Shown: positions 24,726 to 35,019 of the stretch, piece by piece
Position numbering within the stretch: position 1 is the stretch's first letter
How the letters are laid out: each line of letters begins with the position of its first letter
Source: Arminella tubonensis
GTDB lineage: Bacteria; Pseudomonadota; Alphaproteobacteria; Rhizobiales; Rhizobiaceae
NCBI RefSeq assembly: GCF_003240585.1
Contig: NZ_PCDP01000038.1
Coordinates: 248,001-312,000, forward strand
DNA length: 64,000 nt
Direction: 5' to 3'
Notes under the pieces: model-generated
Database searches by the model: none
What the model was told of the DNA's origin: nothing
What the model saw: only the letters and a program-made list of their open reading frames with translations
Position numbers and translations under genes: made by a program

Positions 24726-25261
24726 CGGTCCATGCACTCTCTCAGTCGTAGCAGGCTGCGGCGCAGCCAAGTCCGCATCGTATTCAGCGGCACCGCGAAT
24801 TGATCGGCAAGTTCCTGATAGCTGAGGCCCTCGACATAAGCGCCTCGGACCGCCTTCGCGCGATCAGCTTCCAACTCTTCCATGCAGCTGTCAATCCGCC
24901 TTCCCTCGCCCTTGGTCGCAGCCTGAGTTTCGGGGTCCGGCTGGTCGTCGGCAAGATCGTACACTGCGTCTATTTCGTCGGCGACAGGCTTTCTTGCCCG
25001 GATCGCATCGATTGACTGATTGCGGGCGATCGCCGTCAACCAGGGCATGGCAGGGTTTTCCGACGCGACATATCGGTCGGCCCGCTGCCAAATTTTCACG
25101 AAGACCTCTTGGAGCACTTCCTCGGCATCAGTCCTGTCTTTCAGAATACGCAGGCAGACGCCGAAAAGTTTCGGACTTGTTTTGGTGTAAAGCTCGGAAA
25201 AGGCGCTCTGATCGCGCAATGCGACACGGCTGATAAGAACGGCAACGTCGTCACTGGCCAA
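24722..25261 (-). CDS. ECF sigma factor (SigK-like)
   Basis: A 179 aa extracytoplasmic function sigma factor: region 2 with LFGVCLRILKDRTDAEEVLQ and VFVKIWQRAD, and region 4 with EGLSYQELADQFAVPLNTMR. Between them is a Pro/Asp-rich linker. Translation of its anti-sigma partner is coupled by a 4-nt overlap. Fasciclin downstream is the likely regulon member. The gene probably regulates itself; words with TGGAAT occur upstream of both this gene and the fasciclin gene but are too short to call as promoters. Confidence 0.93.
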   Translation of the reverse strand: MASDDVAVLISRVALRDQSAFSELYTKTSPKLFGVCLRILKDRTDAEEVLQEVFVKIWQRADRYVASENPAMPWLTAIARNQSIDAIRARKPVADEIDAVYDLADDQPDPETQAATKGEGRRIDSCMEELEADRAKAVRGAYVEGLSYQELADQFAVPLNTMRTWLRRSLLRLRECMDR

Positions 25262-25450
25262 TCAAATCTCCCCGCTCCTTCAATAGGACCTCATATTAGA
25301 AGAAAACATATGGCGGGCAAGGCGAATGTCCACTGCGCTCAATTAGATAGAGATAACATGCAAGGGCGTCGCAAACTTATCGCTCCGTCGTTATTCCATC
25401 TGTCAAAAACTTGAGATAAAACGCCGCGATCAATTCCTGCGGGGTGTCCC

Positions 25451-26338
25451 ATGACCGAGTCTGAAAGCGAAACACAAGCACGTCTGCTGGCCCAGGCTCT
25501 GCCGTTCATGCAACGCTACGAAAACAAGACCATCGTGGTGAAATATGGCGGGCACGCCATGGGGGACGCCGCGCTCGGCAAGGCCTTCGCCGCGGACATC
25601 GCGTTGTTGAAGCAATCCGGCGTCAATCCCATCGTCGTCCATGGCGGCGGGCCGCAGATTGGCGCCATGCTGACCAAGATGGGCATCGAATCCAAGTTCG
25701 AGGCGGGCCTGCGGGTGACGGACCAGAAGACGGTGGAAATCGTCGAAATGGTGCTGGCGGGTTCGATCAACAAAGAGATCGTCATGCTGATCAACCAGAC
25801 CGGCGAATGGGCGATCGGCCTTTGCGGCAAGGACGGCAACATGGTCTTCGCCGAAAAGGCGAGGAAGACAGTCATCGATCCGGACAGCAATATCGAGCGC
25901 GTTCTCGATCTCGGCTTCGTCGGCGAGGTTGTCGAGGTCGACCGGACGCTGCTCGATCTTCTTGCGAAGTCCGAGATGATCCCGGTCATCGCCCCCGTTG
26001 CACCCGGCCGCGACGGCGCGACCTACAATATCAATGCCGACACGTTTGCGGGCGCCATCGCCGGCTCGCTGAAGGCGACGCGCCTGCTGTTTCTCACCGA
26101 TGTTCCCGGCGTGCTCAACAAGAGCGGCGAGCTGATCAAGGAGCTCTCCGTTGCCGAAGCCCGCGCGCTGATCAAGGATGGCACGATTTCAGGCGGGATG
26201 ATCCCCAAGGTCGAGACCTGCATCGAGGCGATCCAGGCCGGCGTCCAGGGCGTCGTCATCCTCAACGGCAAGACCGCCCATGCGGTCCTGCTCGAGATTT
26301 TCACCGAACTCGGCGCGGGAACCCTGATCGTTCCCTAA
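25451..26338 (+). CDS. argB: Acetylglutamate kinase
   Basis: A 295 aa amino acid kinase with the glycine-rich phosphate loops KYGGHAMGD and VHGGGPQIG, the catalytic lysine in [10 protein letters not shown] and the acetylglutamate-binding [16 protein letters not shown]. It phosphorylates N-acetylglutamate in arginine synthesis and, as the arginine-sensitive type, should be feedback inhibited and perhaps controlled by PII. In rhizobia it usually follows engB. Its stop overlaps that of the convergent neighbour by 4 nt. Confidence 0.97.
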   Translation: MTESESETQARLLAQALPFMQRYENKTIVVKYGGHAMGDAALGKAFAADIALLKQSGVNPIVVHGGGPQIGAMLTKMGIESKFEAGLRVTDQKTVEIVEMVLAGSINKEIVMLINQTGEWAIGLCGKDGNMVFAEKARKTVIDPDSNIERVLDLGFVGEVVEVDRTLLDLLAKSEMIPVIAPVAPGRDGATYNINADTFAGAIAGSLKATRLLFLTDVPGVLNKSGELIKELSVAEARALIKDGTISGGMIPKVETCIEAIQAGVQGVVILNGKTAHAVLLEIFTELGAGTLIVP

Positions 26339-27111
26339 CCTGCTGCCGGTCGATAGATCGCCGAGGCATCGGTTTTCAGCTTCTCAATCAGTGAGAGGTA
26401 CGGTCCCGGACCATGGCTGATGCGGCTGACGCCGAGGGTCGCCATGGTCGCCAGATCAGGCGTCGTCGGGCGGGTGAGGATGTTCACCGGCAGGGTGACA
26501 CGCTCGCAAAGCGTCTGGATGAGGCCTGCATCGACGATGCCGGGCGCGAAGAAGCCGCTGGCACCTGCTGCCGCGAAGGCCGCGGCTCTCAATATCGCGT
26601 CATCCATCAGGGCGGCATGCTTGCTGGTGTCTTTTTCCTTCAGGAAGAGGTCGGTTCGGGCGTTGATGAACAGCTCAACGCCGCGCTTGTCGACCATGGC
26701 CCTGATAGCGTGGATGCGAGCGGACTGGTGTTCGATGCAATGAATACCCTCGCCGCCGACGACCTGATCCTCGAAGTTGATACCGATGGCGCCGCAATCG
26801 ATGATCTCCGAGACATTCGCGGCGACTTCGGCAGGGTCGACTGCGTATCCACCCTCGAAATCGACTGTAAGCGGCAGGTCGGTCGCCTGTGAAATCAGCT
26901 TTACAATCTCCTTCAGAAGCGAGAGCGGGATGGCTTCACCGTCGCTGAATCCGTGGGCAGCAGCGATCGCCCAGCTGGCGGTAGCAATGGCCTTGGCGCC
27001 TGATTCAGCGACCGCTCGCGCGCTTCCAGCGTCCCAGATATTGTAGAGAATGAGCGGGCTGCCCTTTTTGTGCAGCTTGGCGAACTCCTGCGCCTTGTTT
27101 GCCTGTTCCAA
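26335..27111 (-). CDS. Isocitrate lyase/PEP mutase superfamily enzyme
   Basis: Start chosen at TTG 27111, which has GGGAGGGA upstream; the product is 258 aa. It is a TIM-barrel of the ICL/PEPM superfamily with the metal-site segment DFEGGYA and [10 protein letters not shown], and INARTDLFL. The KKCGH catalytic motif of true isocitrate lyase is missing, so it is more likely an oxaloacetate-type C-C lyase or a carboxy-PEP mutase relative. It lies convergent with argB. Substrate unknown. Confidence 0.85.
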   Translation of the reverse strand: MEQANKAQEFAKLHKKGSPLILYNIWDAGSARAVAESGAKAIATASWAIAAAHGFSDGEAIPLSLLKEIVKLISQATDLPLTVDFEGGYAVDPAEVAANVSEIIDCGAIGINFEDQVVGGEGIHCIEHQSARIHAIRAMVDKRGVELFINARTDLFLKEKDTSKHAALMDDAILRAAAFAAAGASGFFAPGIVDAGLIQTLCERVTLPVNILTRPTTPDLATMATLGVSRISHGPGPYLSLIEKLKTDASAIYRPAAG

Positions 27112-27267
27112 ATCTATTCCCTCCCTTGATTTGTCGTCGCGATGCCCGGCTCTCCCCGCCGTCGCGCGTCTTGTCAATATCTAGCCCGCAAGCCCAAGCA
27201 CATCAATGACCGAGCCACGGCGATTTCCGGTTTGCGCCTTCCGTCCGCGCGTGTGATAAGAGCCGCC

Positions 27268-27972
27268 ATGGCACAGATTAAGACCGCTCCCAGCCCAACC
27301 GACTTCGCCGATGTTCGCGAATGGGTGTTCGACCTCGACAACACGCTCTATCCACACCACGTCGACCTGTTTTCGCAGATCGACCGGAATATGACTGCTT
27401 ATGTCGCGGCGCTCCTGCGGATGGACCGCGAGGCGGCGCGGGTGGTACAGAAGCGGTATTACCACGAGCACGGAACGACGCTGCAGGGGCTAATGATCCA
27501 CCACGGGATCGACGCCGACGACTTTCTCGAAAAGGCGCACGCGATCGACTACACCGGGCTAGTGCCGCAGCCGGAACTGGCGGCGGCGATCAAGGCCCTT
27601 CCCGGCCGCAAGTTCATCTTCACCAACGGCAGCGTCAAGCATGCGCAGGCGACCGCCGGGGCGCTTGGCATCCTCGACCACTTCGATGACATTTTCGACA
27701 TCGTCGCTGCCGAGTATGTTCCGAAGCCCGCCGGCAGCACCTATGACAAATTCGCCAGCCTTCACCGCGTCGACACCAAGAATGCGGCGATGTTCGAAGA
27801 CCTTCCGCGCAACCTGAACGTACCGAAGGCGCTCGGCATGCGCACGGTGCTACTGGTGCCGCAAAACCTCGAGGGAACGTTCACCGAATGGTGGGAGCGG
27901 CAGAGCGATTCCGACGATCATGTAGACTATGTGACGGACGATCTGACAACGTTTCTCAAAGCGCTGGTCTGA
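27268..27972 (+). CDS. HAD-family pyrimidine 5'-nucleotidase
   Basis: From ATG 27268 the product is 234 aa. HAD motif I is FDLDNTLYP (nucleophile Asp), motif II is FTNGS, the motif III lysine is in VPKPAGS, and motif IV is MFEDLPRNL. The Sdt1/PynN-like group dephosphorylates UMP and CMP and is widespread in Rhizobiales next to argB. It has its own upstream gap of about 150 nt, so a separate promoter is likely. Confidence 0.9.
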   Translation: MAQIKTAPSPTDFADVREWVFDLDNTLYPHHVDLFSQIDRNMTAYVAALLRMDREAARVVQKRYYHEHGTTLQGLMIHHGIDADDFLEKAHAIDYTGLVPQPELAAAIKALPGRKFIFTNGSVKHAQATAGALGILDHFDDIFDIVAAEYVPKPAGSTYDKFASLHRVDTKNAAMFEDLPRNLNVPKALGMRTVLLVPQNLEGTFTEWWERQSDSDDHVDYVTDDLTTFLKALV

Positions 27973-28085
27973 GCGGATTCGCTAGAGATTACAAAAGTTT
28001 CATCCATCTTACCGATGTTTAATTCGCTGTTTTTCCGGTTCCGCCCTACCTTATGATTGTGTCTCGGCAATCAAAGGAAAAAGCG

Positions 28086-28706
28086 ATGAACGGGAAAAAA
28101 ATTCTTCTGGCCGCAGTGTCCGCAACCCTTCTTGCCGGCGCTGCCGCGGGCGTCGGGTTTGCAGCCCCCGGCGGGCATGACTGGAAAGGTCGTCACGGCC
28201 ACGGCCGACACGGCTGGCTGCCGCCCGAGGTCATCTATGTCAGGATGCTCAAGCAGTTCGACACCAACGGCGACATGAAAATCTCAAAGGACGAAGCCAA
28301 AGCCGGCGTCGACAAGATCTTCGACGAGATCGATACCAACAAGGACGGCTCGATCACCCCCGGTGAGCTTCGCGCCTACCATGAAGCCCGGATGCAGGCC
28401 TGGAAGGCCGACAACGCCAAGATGGGCGATGACAAGACAAAGGGCCCCGATGACCAGGCCCAGAATGACGACAAGGCCAACGACGGCAAGGATGGAAAAC
28501 GTCCACATCACCGCGGCCCGCACGGCATGCGCGAAGCTGGCATGATGCGCTCGGCGCTGTTCTTCCAGCGCGTCGACACCGACGAAAACGGCCAGATCAG
28601 CAAGGCTGAGGCCGAGGCTGCGCTCGACAAACTGTTCGACCGCATGGACCGCAACCATGACGGCTTCATCTCGCTCGACGACATGCCGAATTTCCCGCTG
28701 CTCTAG
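28086..28706 (+). CDS. EF-hand calcium-binding protein, exported
   Basis: From ATG 28086 this is 206 aa with a signal peptide (about 1-24, cleaved after GFAA) and four EF-hand loops of DxDxDG type: DTNGDMKISKDE, DTNKDGSITPGE, DTDENGQISKAE and DRNHDGFISLDD. A His/Lys/Asp-rich linker separates the two pairs. It should bind Ca2+ in the periplasm or outside the cell. Similar exported EF-hand proteins are common in rhizobia. Role not known. A terminator follows. Confidence 0.9.
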   Translation: MNGKKILLAAVSATLLAGAAAGVGFAAPGGHDWKGRHGHGRHGWLPPEVIYVRMLKQFDTNGDMKISKDEAKAGVDKIFDEIDTNKDGSITPGELRAYHEARMQAWKADNAKMGDDKTKGPDDQAQNDDKANDGKDGKRPHHRGPHGMREAGMMRSALFFQRVDTDENGQISKAEAEAALDKLFDRMDRNHDGFISLDDMPNFPLL

Positions 28707-28734
28707 AAACAGCCGACTCTCTCAATGACGAACG

Positions 28735-28767
28735 AAGCCCGCCGCGCATTGCGAAGGCGGGCTTTTC
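28735..28767 (+). terminator. Terminator after the EF-hand gene
   Basis: AAGCCCGCC and GGCGGGCTT pair across an 12-nt loop and are followed by TTTTCC. It lies between the convergent EF-hand and LOG genes and may serve both. Confidence 0.85.
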
Positions 28768-28772
28768 CTTGC

Positions 28773-29633
28773 TTAGTGCTCGTAGAAATCCGTGACGATC
28801 TTCCAAGCCTGCTCGGCGGTATCGACGAAGCTGATGAGATTGACGTCATCGGGCGCGATGGTGCCGAACTCGGCGAGTGCGTCGAAATTGATGATCTTGC
28901 GCCAGAATGCCTCGCCGAACAGGATGAGCGGCAGGCGCTCCATGCGGCCGGTCTGGATCAAGGTCAGGCATTCGAAGAATTCGTCCAGCGTACCGAAGCC
29001 ACCGGGAAAGACGGCGATTGCCTTTGCCCGCACCATGAAATGCATCTTGCGGATGGCAAAGTAGTGAAAATTGAAGCTGAGCTCAGGGGTGACGTAGGCA
29101 TTCGGCGCCTGCTCATGCGGCAGCACGATGTTGAGGCCTATCGAGGGGGCGCCCTCCTCCGACGCTCCACGGTTTCCAGCTTCCATCACGCCCGGACCGC
29201 CACCCGTGACCACGACATATTCATGGAAATCGAAACCGGCGGAATAGCGCGAGCATAGCCGCGCGAATTTCCGGGCTTCGTCATAATAGACCGATGCCGC
29301 CTCCAGATTGGCGCGCTGGACGTCGTTGCGCGCGGCCCAGGCGCTCTGGCCGGGCGCAGGGATGCGGGCGCCTCCGAACATGACGACGGTCGACTTGATG
29401 CCGCGCTCGGTCAGCATCATTTCGGTCTTCAGGAGCTCCAGCTGCAGCCGGATCGGCCGGAGTTCCTCGCGGCAGAGGAAATCCTCGTCGGCGTAGGCAA
29501 GTCGATAGGAGGGCGAAAGCGACTGCGGTGTCTTCTGGACGGCTTCGGCGCGCTGTTTGTCGGCGGAGCTGGTTTTCAGCGGGTCCCATACCCCGTCCTT
29601 GCGCCGCAGCTTGCCGTTTTTGGTCTTTGCCAT
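28773..29633 (-). CDS. LOG family protein (nucleoside 5'-monophosphate phosphoribohydrolase type)
   Basis: From the ATG at 29633 the protein is 286 aa; a start two codons earlier is possible. It is a long-form member of the LOG/TIGR00730 family of Rossmann proteins with GGARIPAPG, the GGGPGVMEAGNRGA substrate motif and the diagnostic PGGFGTLDE. Family members cleave the N-glycosidic bond of nucleoside monophosphates or cytokinin precursors. In a plant-associated bacterium release of cytokinin bases is possible, but that is inference. Conserved upstream of dapD in rhizobia, divergently arranged. Confidence 0.87.
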   Translation of the reverse strand: MAKTKNGKLRRKDGVWDPLKTSSADKQRAEAVQKTPQSLSPSYRLAYADEDFLCREELRPIRLQLELLKTEMMLTERGIKSTVVMFGGARIPAPGQSAWAARNDVQRANLEAASVYYDEARKFARLCSRYSAGFDFHEYVVVTGGGPGVMEAGNRGASEEGAPSIGLNIVLPHEQAPNAYVTPELSFNFHYFAIRKMHFMVRAKAIAVFPGGFGTLDEFFECLTLIQTGRMERLPLILFGEAFWRKIINFDALAEFGTIAPDDVNLISFVDTAEQAWKIVTDFYEH

Positions 29634-29822
29634 TCCCATGCCTTTCAACAAGTCCGTACAGGCGCATATGCCGCGATAGCGCCATGAATCCAAGTGTGAT
29701 CCGAGCCGATAACATTATTCCATTTTCGGGGCTCATGCTGTAGAGCAGGACACCGGCCCGCCGATCATATCCCGGATCGCTTTCCGGCCTTCACGATATC
29801 CATTGAAGTTTAAGGAATTCTC

Positions 29823-30680
29823 ATGAGCGCCACCGACCTTGCCTCGCTTGAAAAGACCATCGAAGCCGCTTTCGACGATCGCGACAATGTGAACTTGTCG
29901 ACCCGCGGCGAGGTTCGCGATGCGGTGGAAACCGCGCTGAACCTGCTCGACGGCGGCAAGGCACGCGTTGCCGAGCGCGGCAGCGACGGCAACTGGAAGG
30001 TCAACCAGTGGCTCAAGAAGGCAGTGTTGCTTTCCTTCCGCCTGAACGACATGAAGATCATCGAGGGTGGTTCAGGCGGCTCGGTCTGGTGGGACAAGGT
30101 TCCGTCGAAGTTCGAGGGCTGGGGCGAAAATCGCTTCCGCGAAGCCGGCATCCGCGCCGTGCCGAACTGCATCGTGCGCCACTCCGCCTATATCGCTCCG
30201 AGCGCAATCCTGATGCCGTCCTTCGTCAATCTCGGCGCCTATGTCGGCGAGGGCACGATGGTCGATGCGTGGGCAACCGTCGGCTCCTGCGCGCAGATCG
30301 GCAAGCATGTGCATCTTTCGGGCGGCGTCGGTATCGGCGGTGTTCTGGAACCTATGCAGGCGGGCCCGACGATCATCGAGGACAATTGCTTCATCGGCGC
30401 CCGCTCCGAGGTGGTCGAGGGCTGCATCGTCCGCGAAGGCTCGGTCCTCGGCATGGGCGTGTTCATCGGCAAGTCGACCAAGATCGTCGATCGTGCCACC
30501 GGCGAAATCACCTATGGCGAAGTGCCGCCTTATTCCGTCGTCGTTGCCGGCTCACTGCCTGCGGCCGGTACGATGGCCAACGGCCAGCCGAAGCCCAGCC
30601 TCTACTGCGCCGTCATCGTCAAGCGCGTCGACGCGCAGACGCGCTCTAAGACCGGTATCAACGAGCTCCTTCGCGACTGA
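29823..30680 (+). CDS. dapD: Tetrahydrodipicolinate N-succinyltransferase
   Basis: A 285 aa DapD: an N-terminal helical domain and a left-handed beta-helix of hexapeptide repeats ([23 protein letters not shown] and [16 protein letters not shown]), ending with the usual C-terminal catalytic/pyridine contact region. It succinylates tetrahydrodipicolinate in the lysine and meso-diaminopimelate pathway. It is followed 107 nt later by dapE, so the two steps on either side of DapC are encoded together. Confidence 0.97.
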   Translation: MSATDLASLEKTIEAAFDDRDNVNLSTRGEVRDAVETALNLLDGGKARVAERGSDGNWKVNQWLKKAVLLSFRLNDMKIIEGGSGGSVWWDKVPSKFEGWGENRFREAGIRAVPNCIVRHSAYIAPSAILMPSFVNLGAYVGEGTMVDAWATVGSCAQIGKHVHLSGGVGIGGVLEPMQAGPTIIEDNCFIGARSEVVEGCIVREGSVLGMGVFIGKSTKIVDRATGEITYGEVPPYSVVVAGSLPAAGTMANGQPKPSLYCAVIVKRVDAQTRSKTGINELLRD

Positions 30681-30787
30681 TCAGCTGATCAGCAAAGGCG
30701 CTCCGGCTCACCGGGGCGCCCGGATTTCTGAAAGCATTTTCATTTTTGCCATCGCTTTGCCATTTCCCGCCGGATAAATCGCACGTC

Positions 30788-31981
30788 ATGACCGCAACCG
30801 ATCCCGTCGCCAACCTCCAGACCCTGATCCGATGCCCTTCCGTCACGCCGGCAGAAGGCGGTGCGCTGTCCGCGCTGACGGCGATGCTGTTGCCGCTGGG
30901 CTTCGAGGTCGATCGGATGAGCGCGAGCGAGCCCGGCACACCTGACGTCGAAAACCTCTATGCCCGGCTCGGGAAAGACGGCCCTCATCTGATGTTTGCC
31001 GGCCATACGGACGTTGTTCCAGTCGGCGACGAGACGTCATGGAGCCATCCGCCGTTTGCCGCCGATATCGCCGACGGGCAATTGTTCGGCCGCGGAGCAG
31101 TGGACATGAAAGGCGGCATCGCTTGCTTTGCAGCCGCGATCGCCCGCTACATCGCCAAGCGCGGCGCACCGAACGGATCCGTATCCTTCCTGATCACCGG
31201 CGATGAGGAGGGTCCGTCGATCAACGGTACTGTCAAACTCCTGGAATGGGCCGTCGAAAAGGGGGAGCGCTGGGACGCATGCGTCGTTGGCGAACCGACC
31301 AATCCCAACCAGCTTGGAGACATGATCAAGATCGGGCGGCGTGGTTCGCTTTCCGGGACGATTACCGTCCAAGGCGTGCAGGGCCACGTCGCCTATCCGC
31401 ATCTCGCCGACAATCCGGTGCGTAGCATCGTGGCGTTGACACAGGCGCTGCTGGACCCGCCATTCGACAACGGCACAGCCAGTTTTCAGCCGTCGAACCT
31501 GGAAGTCACCACAATCGACGTCGGCAACGGCGCCGGCAACGTTATTCCGGCGAAGGCGACGGCAAGCTTCAATATCCGCTTCAATGACACATGGACTGCC
31601 GAGACGCTGAAGGCCGAGATCGTGGCCCGACTGGACAGGGCTTCATCGAGCCAGGCGTTGCGTCCCGGCCGGGCGCCTACGAAATACGACGTGGCCTGGG
31701 GAGCGCGGGTGAGCCCTGTTTTCCTGACGCGCAACAACGAGCTGATTGCATCGCTTTCATCGGCCATCGAAACCGTTACCGGACGCGCTCCCGAACTTTC
31801 CACGACGGGCGGCACCTCCGACGCACGGTTCATCAAGGATCATTGCCCGGTCGTCGAGTTCGGTCTTGTCGGCCAGACGATGCATATGATCGACGAAAGC
31901 GTCGCGCTTGCCGATCTCGAGACGTTGACCGCAATCTACGAAGCCTTCATCGAACGCTGGTTTGCGAATGCCGACGTTTAA
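30788..31981 (+). CDS. dapE: Succinyl-diaminopimelate desuccinylase
   Basis: From ATG 30788 the product is 397 aa, normal for DapE. Metal-binding and catalytic motifs are [28 protein letters not shown] and VGEPTN, all intact, and a C-terminal His in TMHMIDESV. It is a di-zinc hydrolase that forms L,L-diaminopimelate. The stop overlaps the next membrane protein gene by 14 nt, so that gene may be read with it. Longer reading from 30746 adds a sequence without an RBS. Confidence 0.96.
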   Translation: MTATDPVANLQTLIRCPSVTPAEGGALSALTAMLLPLGFEVDRMSASEPGTPDVENLYARLGKDGPHLMFAGHTDVVPVGDETSWSHPPFAADIADGQLFGRGAVDMKGGIACFAAAIARYIAKRGAPNGSVSFLITGDEEGPSINGTVKLLEWAVEKGERWDACVVGEPTNPNQLGDMIKIGRRGSLSGTITVQGVQGHVAYPHLADNPVRSIVALTQALLDPPFDNGTASFQPSNLEVTTIDVGNGAGNVIPAKATASFNIRFNDTWTAETLKAEIVARLDRASSSQALRPGRAPTKYDVAWGARVSPVFLTRNNELIASLSSAIETVTGRAPELSTTGGTSDARFIKDHCPVVEFGLVGQTMHMIDESVALADLETLTAIYEAFIERWFANADV

Positions 31982-32570
31982 GGAAGTCCAATACTATCTG
32001 GCCGGCCTATGGCTGCTGATCCGCATGGACCAGCGCGGGTTCCACTATCTCGACATTTCCGATCGCGGCGTCACACGTTCCTTCTGGGCGATCCTCTGGT
32101 GCGTGCCGCCGATCGGTATTTCCTGGCTCTGGTGGCAGCAGGCCTATCTGTCGGAGATGCCGCCTCAGACTTCCGTAGGCCTGGCCTTCTTCCTGCGGCT
32201 CGGGCTGGTCGAAGCTGCAAACTGGCTGGTGCCGCTAATCCTCGCCGGGCTGTTGCTGCTCGTCTTCAAGATAGGCGACAAATTTGCGCCGATCGTCGTG
32301 GCCGTAAACTGGCTGGGAATTCCACTCGCCTATATGAACGCCCTGTTAATCGCGCTCATCGCCTTCGTTCCAGGCTCTGCCGGGCTGACCGCGATACTCT
32401 GGTTCGCGCTGATGCTGGCGCTGATCTTCGCACTTGCCCGCATTCTCAGAATGATCTGCGGCGCGCATCCCCTGTTCGTCGCGGCCCTGACGCTGGTGCT
32501 GCTGGTGCCTTCGATGGTGCTGTCGGATTTCCTGCAGCGGTTTCTCGACATCTATCCGCCGGGTTCCTGA
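31968..32570 (+). CDS. Hypothetical integral membrane protein
   Basis: A 200 aa protein starting at ATG 31968, inside the end of dapE. After a conserved-looking cytoplasmic start ([20 protein letters not shown]) there are five hydrophobic segments at about 38-56, 74-94, 100-120, 124-150 and 158-180. It resembles short Yip1-type or DUF rhizobial membrane proteins, but I cannot assign a family. It overlaps the truA stop by 19 nt on the other strand. Coupled to dapE by a 14-nt overlap. Confidence 0.75.
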   Translation: MPTFKEVQYYLAGLWLLIRMDQRGFHYLDISDRGVTRSFWAILWCVPPIGISWLWWQQAYLSEMPPQTSVGLAFFLRLGLVEAANWLVPLILAGLLLLVFKIGDKFAPIVVAVNWLGIPLAYMNALLIALIAFVPGSAGLTAILWFALMLALIFALARILRMICGAHPLFVAALTLVLLVPSMVLSDFLQRFLDIYPPGS

Positions 32571-33370
32571 TCCGATAGACGCCTTTGCTGCTCGCTTTGC
32601 CTGATGCGCATCGCATTGGGATCATCGGGATAATCCACCTGCATGAAGTAGAGCCCTTCCGGCGGCGCGACCGGACCGCAGGCCTTGCGGTCGCGCGCGT
32701 CGAGAGCCGCACGTACGTCCTCGACCGCCCATTTGCCTTCGCCAACCATCTTCAACGTCCCAGCGAAGGAACGGATCTGATTGTGGAGGAAGCTTTGCGC
32801 CGTTGCGCGGATCTCGATCAGATTGCCGCTGCGGGTCACATCAAGACGATCGAGTGTTCTGAGCGGACTGTTGGCCTGGCAATGGATCGAGCGAAAGGTC
32901 GTGAAATCATGGTAGCCGACAAGCGTTTGGGCTGCTGCATGCATGGCTTCGTGGTCGAGCGGCTTCGACACCCACCACGCCCGATGCGCCTCCAGCGCCA
33001 ACGGCGCCTTGCGGCTGATGATGCGGTAAAGGTAATGGCGGCGATGGGCTGAGAAGCGCGCGTCGAAACGTTCGTCGACCTCCGCGGCATCGATGATCGA
33101 GACGCTTTCGCGAGCCTGCCCCAGATAGGCGTTGAGGGCATTTCGCAGCGTATTCGGCTCCCACTGCCTCGACAGGTCTGCGTGAACCACCTGCCCCATG
33201 GCGTGGACGCCGCTGTCCGTGCGGCCGGCGCCGCGGACGAGAACCGTCTCGCGCGTCAACGACAGGATCGCGGCTTCGATCGCCGCCTGGACGGAATGTC
33301 CGTTCTGCTGGCGCTGCCAGCCGACATAGGGCGTACCGTCATATTCGACCGTCATGCGGTATCGCGGCAT
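32552..33370 (-). CDS. truA: tRNA pseudouridine38-40 synthase
   Basis: A 272 aa TruA. The catalytic aspartate is in [16 protein letters not shown], and the RNA-binding [14 protein letters not shown] and [11 protein letters not shown] are present. It makes pseudouridine at positions 38-40 of the anticodon arm of many tRNAs. Its ATG overlaps the fmt stop by one base (TGATG), so it is translated with fmt. The last residues are slightly short or altered compared with the family, but no core motif is missing. Confidence 0.96.
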   Translation of the reverse strand: MPRYRMTVEYDGTPYVGWQRQQNGHSVQAAIEAAILSLTRETVLVRGAGRTDSGVHAMGQVVHADLSRQWEPNTLRNALNAYLGQARESVSIIDAAEVDERFDARFSAHRRHYLYRIISRKAPLALEAHRAWWVSKPLDHEAMHAAAQTLVGYHDFTTFRSIHCQANSPLRTLDRLDVTRSGNLIEIRATAQSFLHNQIRSFAGTLKMVGEGKWAVEDVRAALDARDRKACGPVAPPEGLYFMQVDYPDDPNAMRIRQSEQQRRLSDQEPGG

Positions 33371-34305
33371 CAGGCGAGCCTCGTGCCGGTTGCGATCGGC
33401 GTACCACGCAGGAAATCAGCAGCCACCAGCGGTTTGGCGCCGGCCTTCTGCAGTTTGACCAGCCGCACCGCGCCGGTCTGGCAGGCGATGACGAGCTCGT
33501 TAGTCAACACTTCCCCCGCAATGCCCGCACCTTCGGCAAGCTCCGAACCGAGCACCTTGATGCGCTCCAGTTTCCCCGCAATCTCCATCTCGAACCAGGC
33601 GCCGGGAAACGGTGAGAGGCCGCGGATGTGATTGTGGACATCTACCGCCGGCTTGTCGAAATCGATCCGGGTCTCGCTCTTGTCGATCTTTGCCGCGTAG
33701 ACGGCGCCGTCGGCCGGCTGCGGCGTCAGCGGCAGCTCGTTCATCTCCAGTTTCACCATCGCCTCGGCCATGGCCTTGGCGCCAACATGCATCAGCCTGT
33801 CGTGCAGCTCTCCTGACGTCATCGTCTCGCCGATCTCGACTTCACGGGTGAGAGCGACGGGGCCAGTGTCCAGACCCTTGTCCATCTTCATCACCATCAT
33901 GCCGGTCTTCTTGTCACCGGCCATGATCGCCCGCTGGATCGGGGCGGCACCCCGCCAGCGCGGCAGGAGCGAGGCGTGGCCGTTGTAGCAGCCAAGCGCC
34001 GTGCCATCGAGAATTTCCTGCGGCAACAGCAAGCCATAGGCAACGACGACCGCAACGTCGGCCTTGAACTCGCGGAACCGTCGTCGATCTTCCGGATCCT
34101 TGAAATTGACCGGTGCTAGGACCGGCAGGCCCAGAAGCTCGGCCGCCTGATGGACCGGCGACTTCTGCAGGTCCAGCCCGCGACGCCCGCCCGGCCTTGG
34201 CGGCTGGGTATAGACCGCGACGATCCTGTGTCCCGCGTCGACGAGCGAGCGCAAGGTTGGCACGGAGAACTCAGGCGTTCCCATGAATATGATGCTCAGA
34301 GACAT
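33370..34305 (-). CDS. fmt: Methionyl-tRNA formyltransferase
   Basis: A 311 aa enzyme with formyl-THF-binding start [14 protein letters not shown], the catalytic region of [20 protein letters not shown] (Asn, His) and [13 protein letters not shown], then the C-terminal OB-like tRNA-binding domain. It formylates initiator Met-tRNA with 10-formyl-THF. In most bacteria it directly follows def; here a vapBC pair sits between def and fmt on the same strand, and fmt starts 21 nt after the toxin stop. It should still be read from the def promoter or from the vapBC promoter. Confidence 0.97.
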   Translation of the reverse strand: MSLSIIFMGTPEFSVPTLRSLVDAGHRIVAVYTQPPRPGGRRGLDLQKSPVHQAAELLGLPVLAPVNFKDPEDRRRFREFKADVAVVVAYGLLLPQEILDGTALGCYNGHASLLPRWRGAAPIQRAIMAGDKKTGMMVMKMDKGLDTGPVALTREVEIGETMTSGELHDRLMHVGAKAMAEAMVKLEMNELPLTPQPADGAVYAAKIDKSETRIDFDKPAVDVHNHIRGLSPFPGAWFEMEIAGKLERIKVLGSELAEGAGIAGEVLTNELVIACQTGAVRLVKLQKAGAKPLVAADFLRGTPIATGTRLA

Positions 34306-34326
34306 TCGATCGTCCGTCGGTTCTGT

Positions 34327-34749
34327 TCAACCGTCTTCAAACGGGTTTATCAGCTTGAGATCAAGCCCCTCGAAGTCTTTTGTATTCCGCGTGGCCAGAG
34401 TCGCGCCATGGCTGAGACAGATGGCGGCGATCATGGCGTCCTTGGTCTCCACTACGTGGCCCCGTTTCTCTCTCTCGGCACAAAGCGCGCCATAACGATG
34501 AGCTGCGCCAAGAGAAAACCCAAGAATACGACCTTCAAACTGGGATTCGATGCGATCGAAGGTCGAGACCAGTTGAGCGCGCCGCCTGCCCTCCGGCAAT
34601 CGTGCCAGACCATACCGAATCTCTGCGATGGCGATGGTTGTCAGAAAAAGTGCTTCGAGCTCATAGCCATCAAGCCACGTCAAAAGCTTTTCGCTATGCG
34701 TACGACCTTCCAGCTCGGATATGACGTTCGTATCGAGAACGATCATCAC
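34327..34749 (-). CDS. vapC: VapC/FitB-type PIN-domain toxin
   Basis: A 140 aa PIN-domain RNase with the acidic catalytic residues Asp6 (VLDTNVISE), Glu43 (AEIRYGL), Asp104 (KDAMIAAI) and Asp125 (RNTKDFEG) in order, as in VapC/FitB toxins that cut tRNA or rRNA. The start overlaps the antitoxin stop by 4 nt (ATGA), so antitoxin and toxin are translated in coupled form. It is inserted inside the def-fmt operon, with the toxin next to fmt. Confidence 0.93.
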   Translation of the reverse strand: MMIVLDTNVISELEGRTHSEKLLTWLDGYELEALFLTTIAIAEIRYGLARLPEGRRRAQLVSTFDRIESQFEGRILGFSLGAAHRYGALCAEREKRGHVVETKDAMIAAICLSHGATLATRNTKDFEGLDLKLINPFEDG

Positions 34750-35006
34750 TCGAACCGAGGCGGTGCGCGATCGGGCTGATGGCGAAATGCGGCGATCGCA
34801 TCGATTTCCGCATCCTCAAATCTCTCATTGCCCAGAACGGCGCGCAATCGCTTTCCCGCTGTCTCGGTAGACTCGCTTTCGTTCACCAGAGCCTTGCGCA
34901 ATTGCTCGATCGCCTCGTCGGAAAGGCTGCGGCCGTTCAGACGCGCATTTTCCTGCAATCGAGTTTTTAAGGCATCGTCGATGCCGCGGAGCAAAAGATC
35001 GCCCAT
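34746..35006 (-). CDS. vapB: FitA/VapB-type antitoxin
   Basis: Start chosen at ATG 35006, which has GGAGG 5 nt upstream; 86 aa. The N-terminus GDLLLRGIDDALKTRLQENA with GRSLSDEAIEQLR is a ribbon-helix-helix of the FitA/VapB group, while the C-terminal acidic tail (AIAAFRHQPDRAPP) should wrap the toxin. It probably binds the TGATATC inverted repeat just upstream to autoregulate. A start at 35018 is possible but lacks a better RBS. Confidence 0.9.
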   Translation of the reverse strand: MGDLLLRGIDDALKTRLQENARLNGRSLSDEAIEQLRKALVNESESTETAGKRLRAVLGNERFEDAEIDAIAAFRHQPDRAPPRFE

Positions 35007-35019
35007 GATCGCCTCCATT

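Noticed and set aside
23763-25450. Shared ECF promoter motif TGGAAT upstream of the fasciclin and sigma genes
   Set aside because: Six matching bases with different spacing and no common -10 are too little; a genome-wide alignment of orthologous upstream regions is needed.
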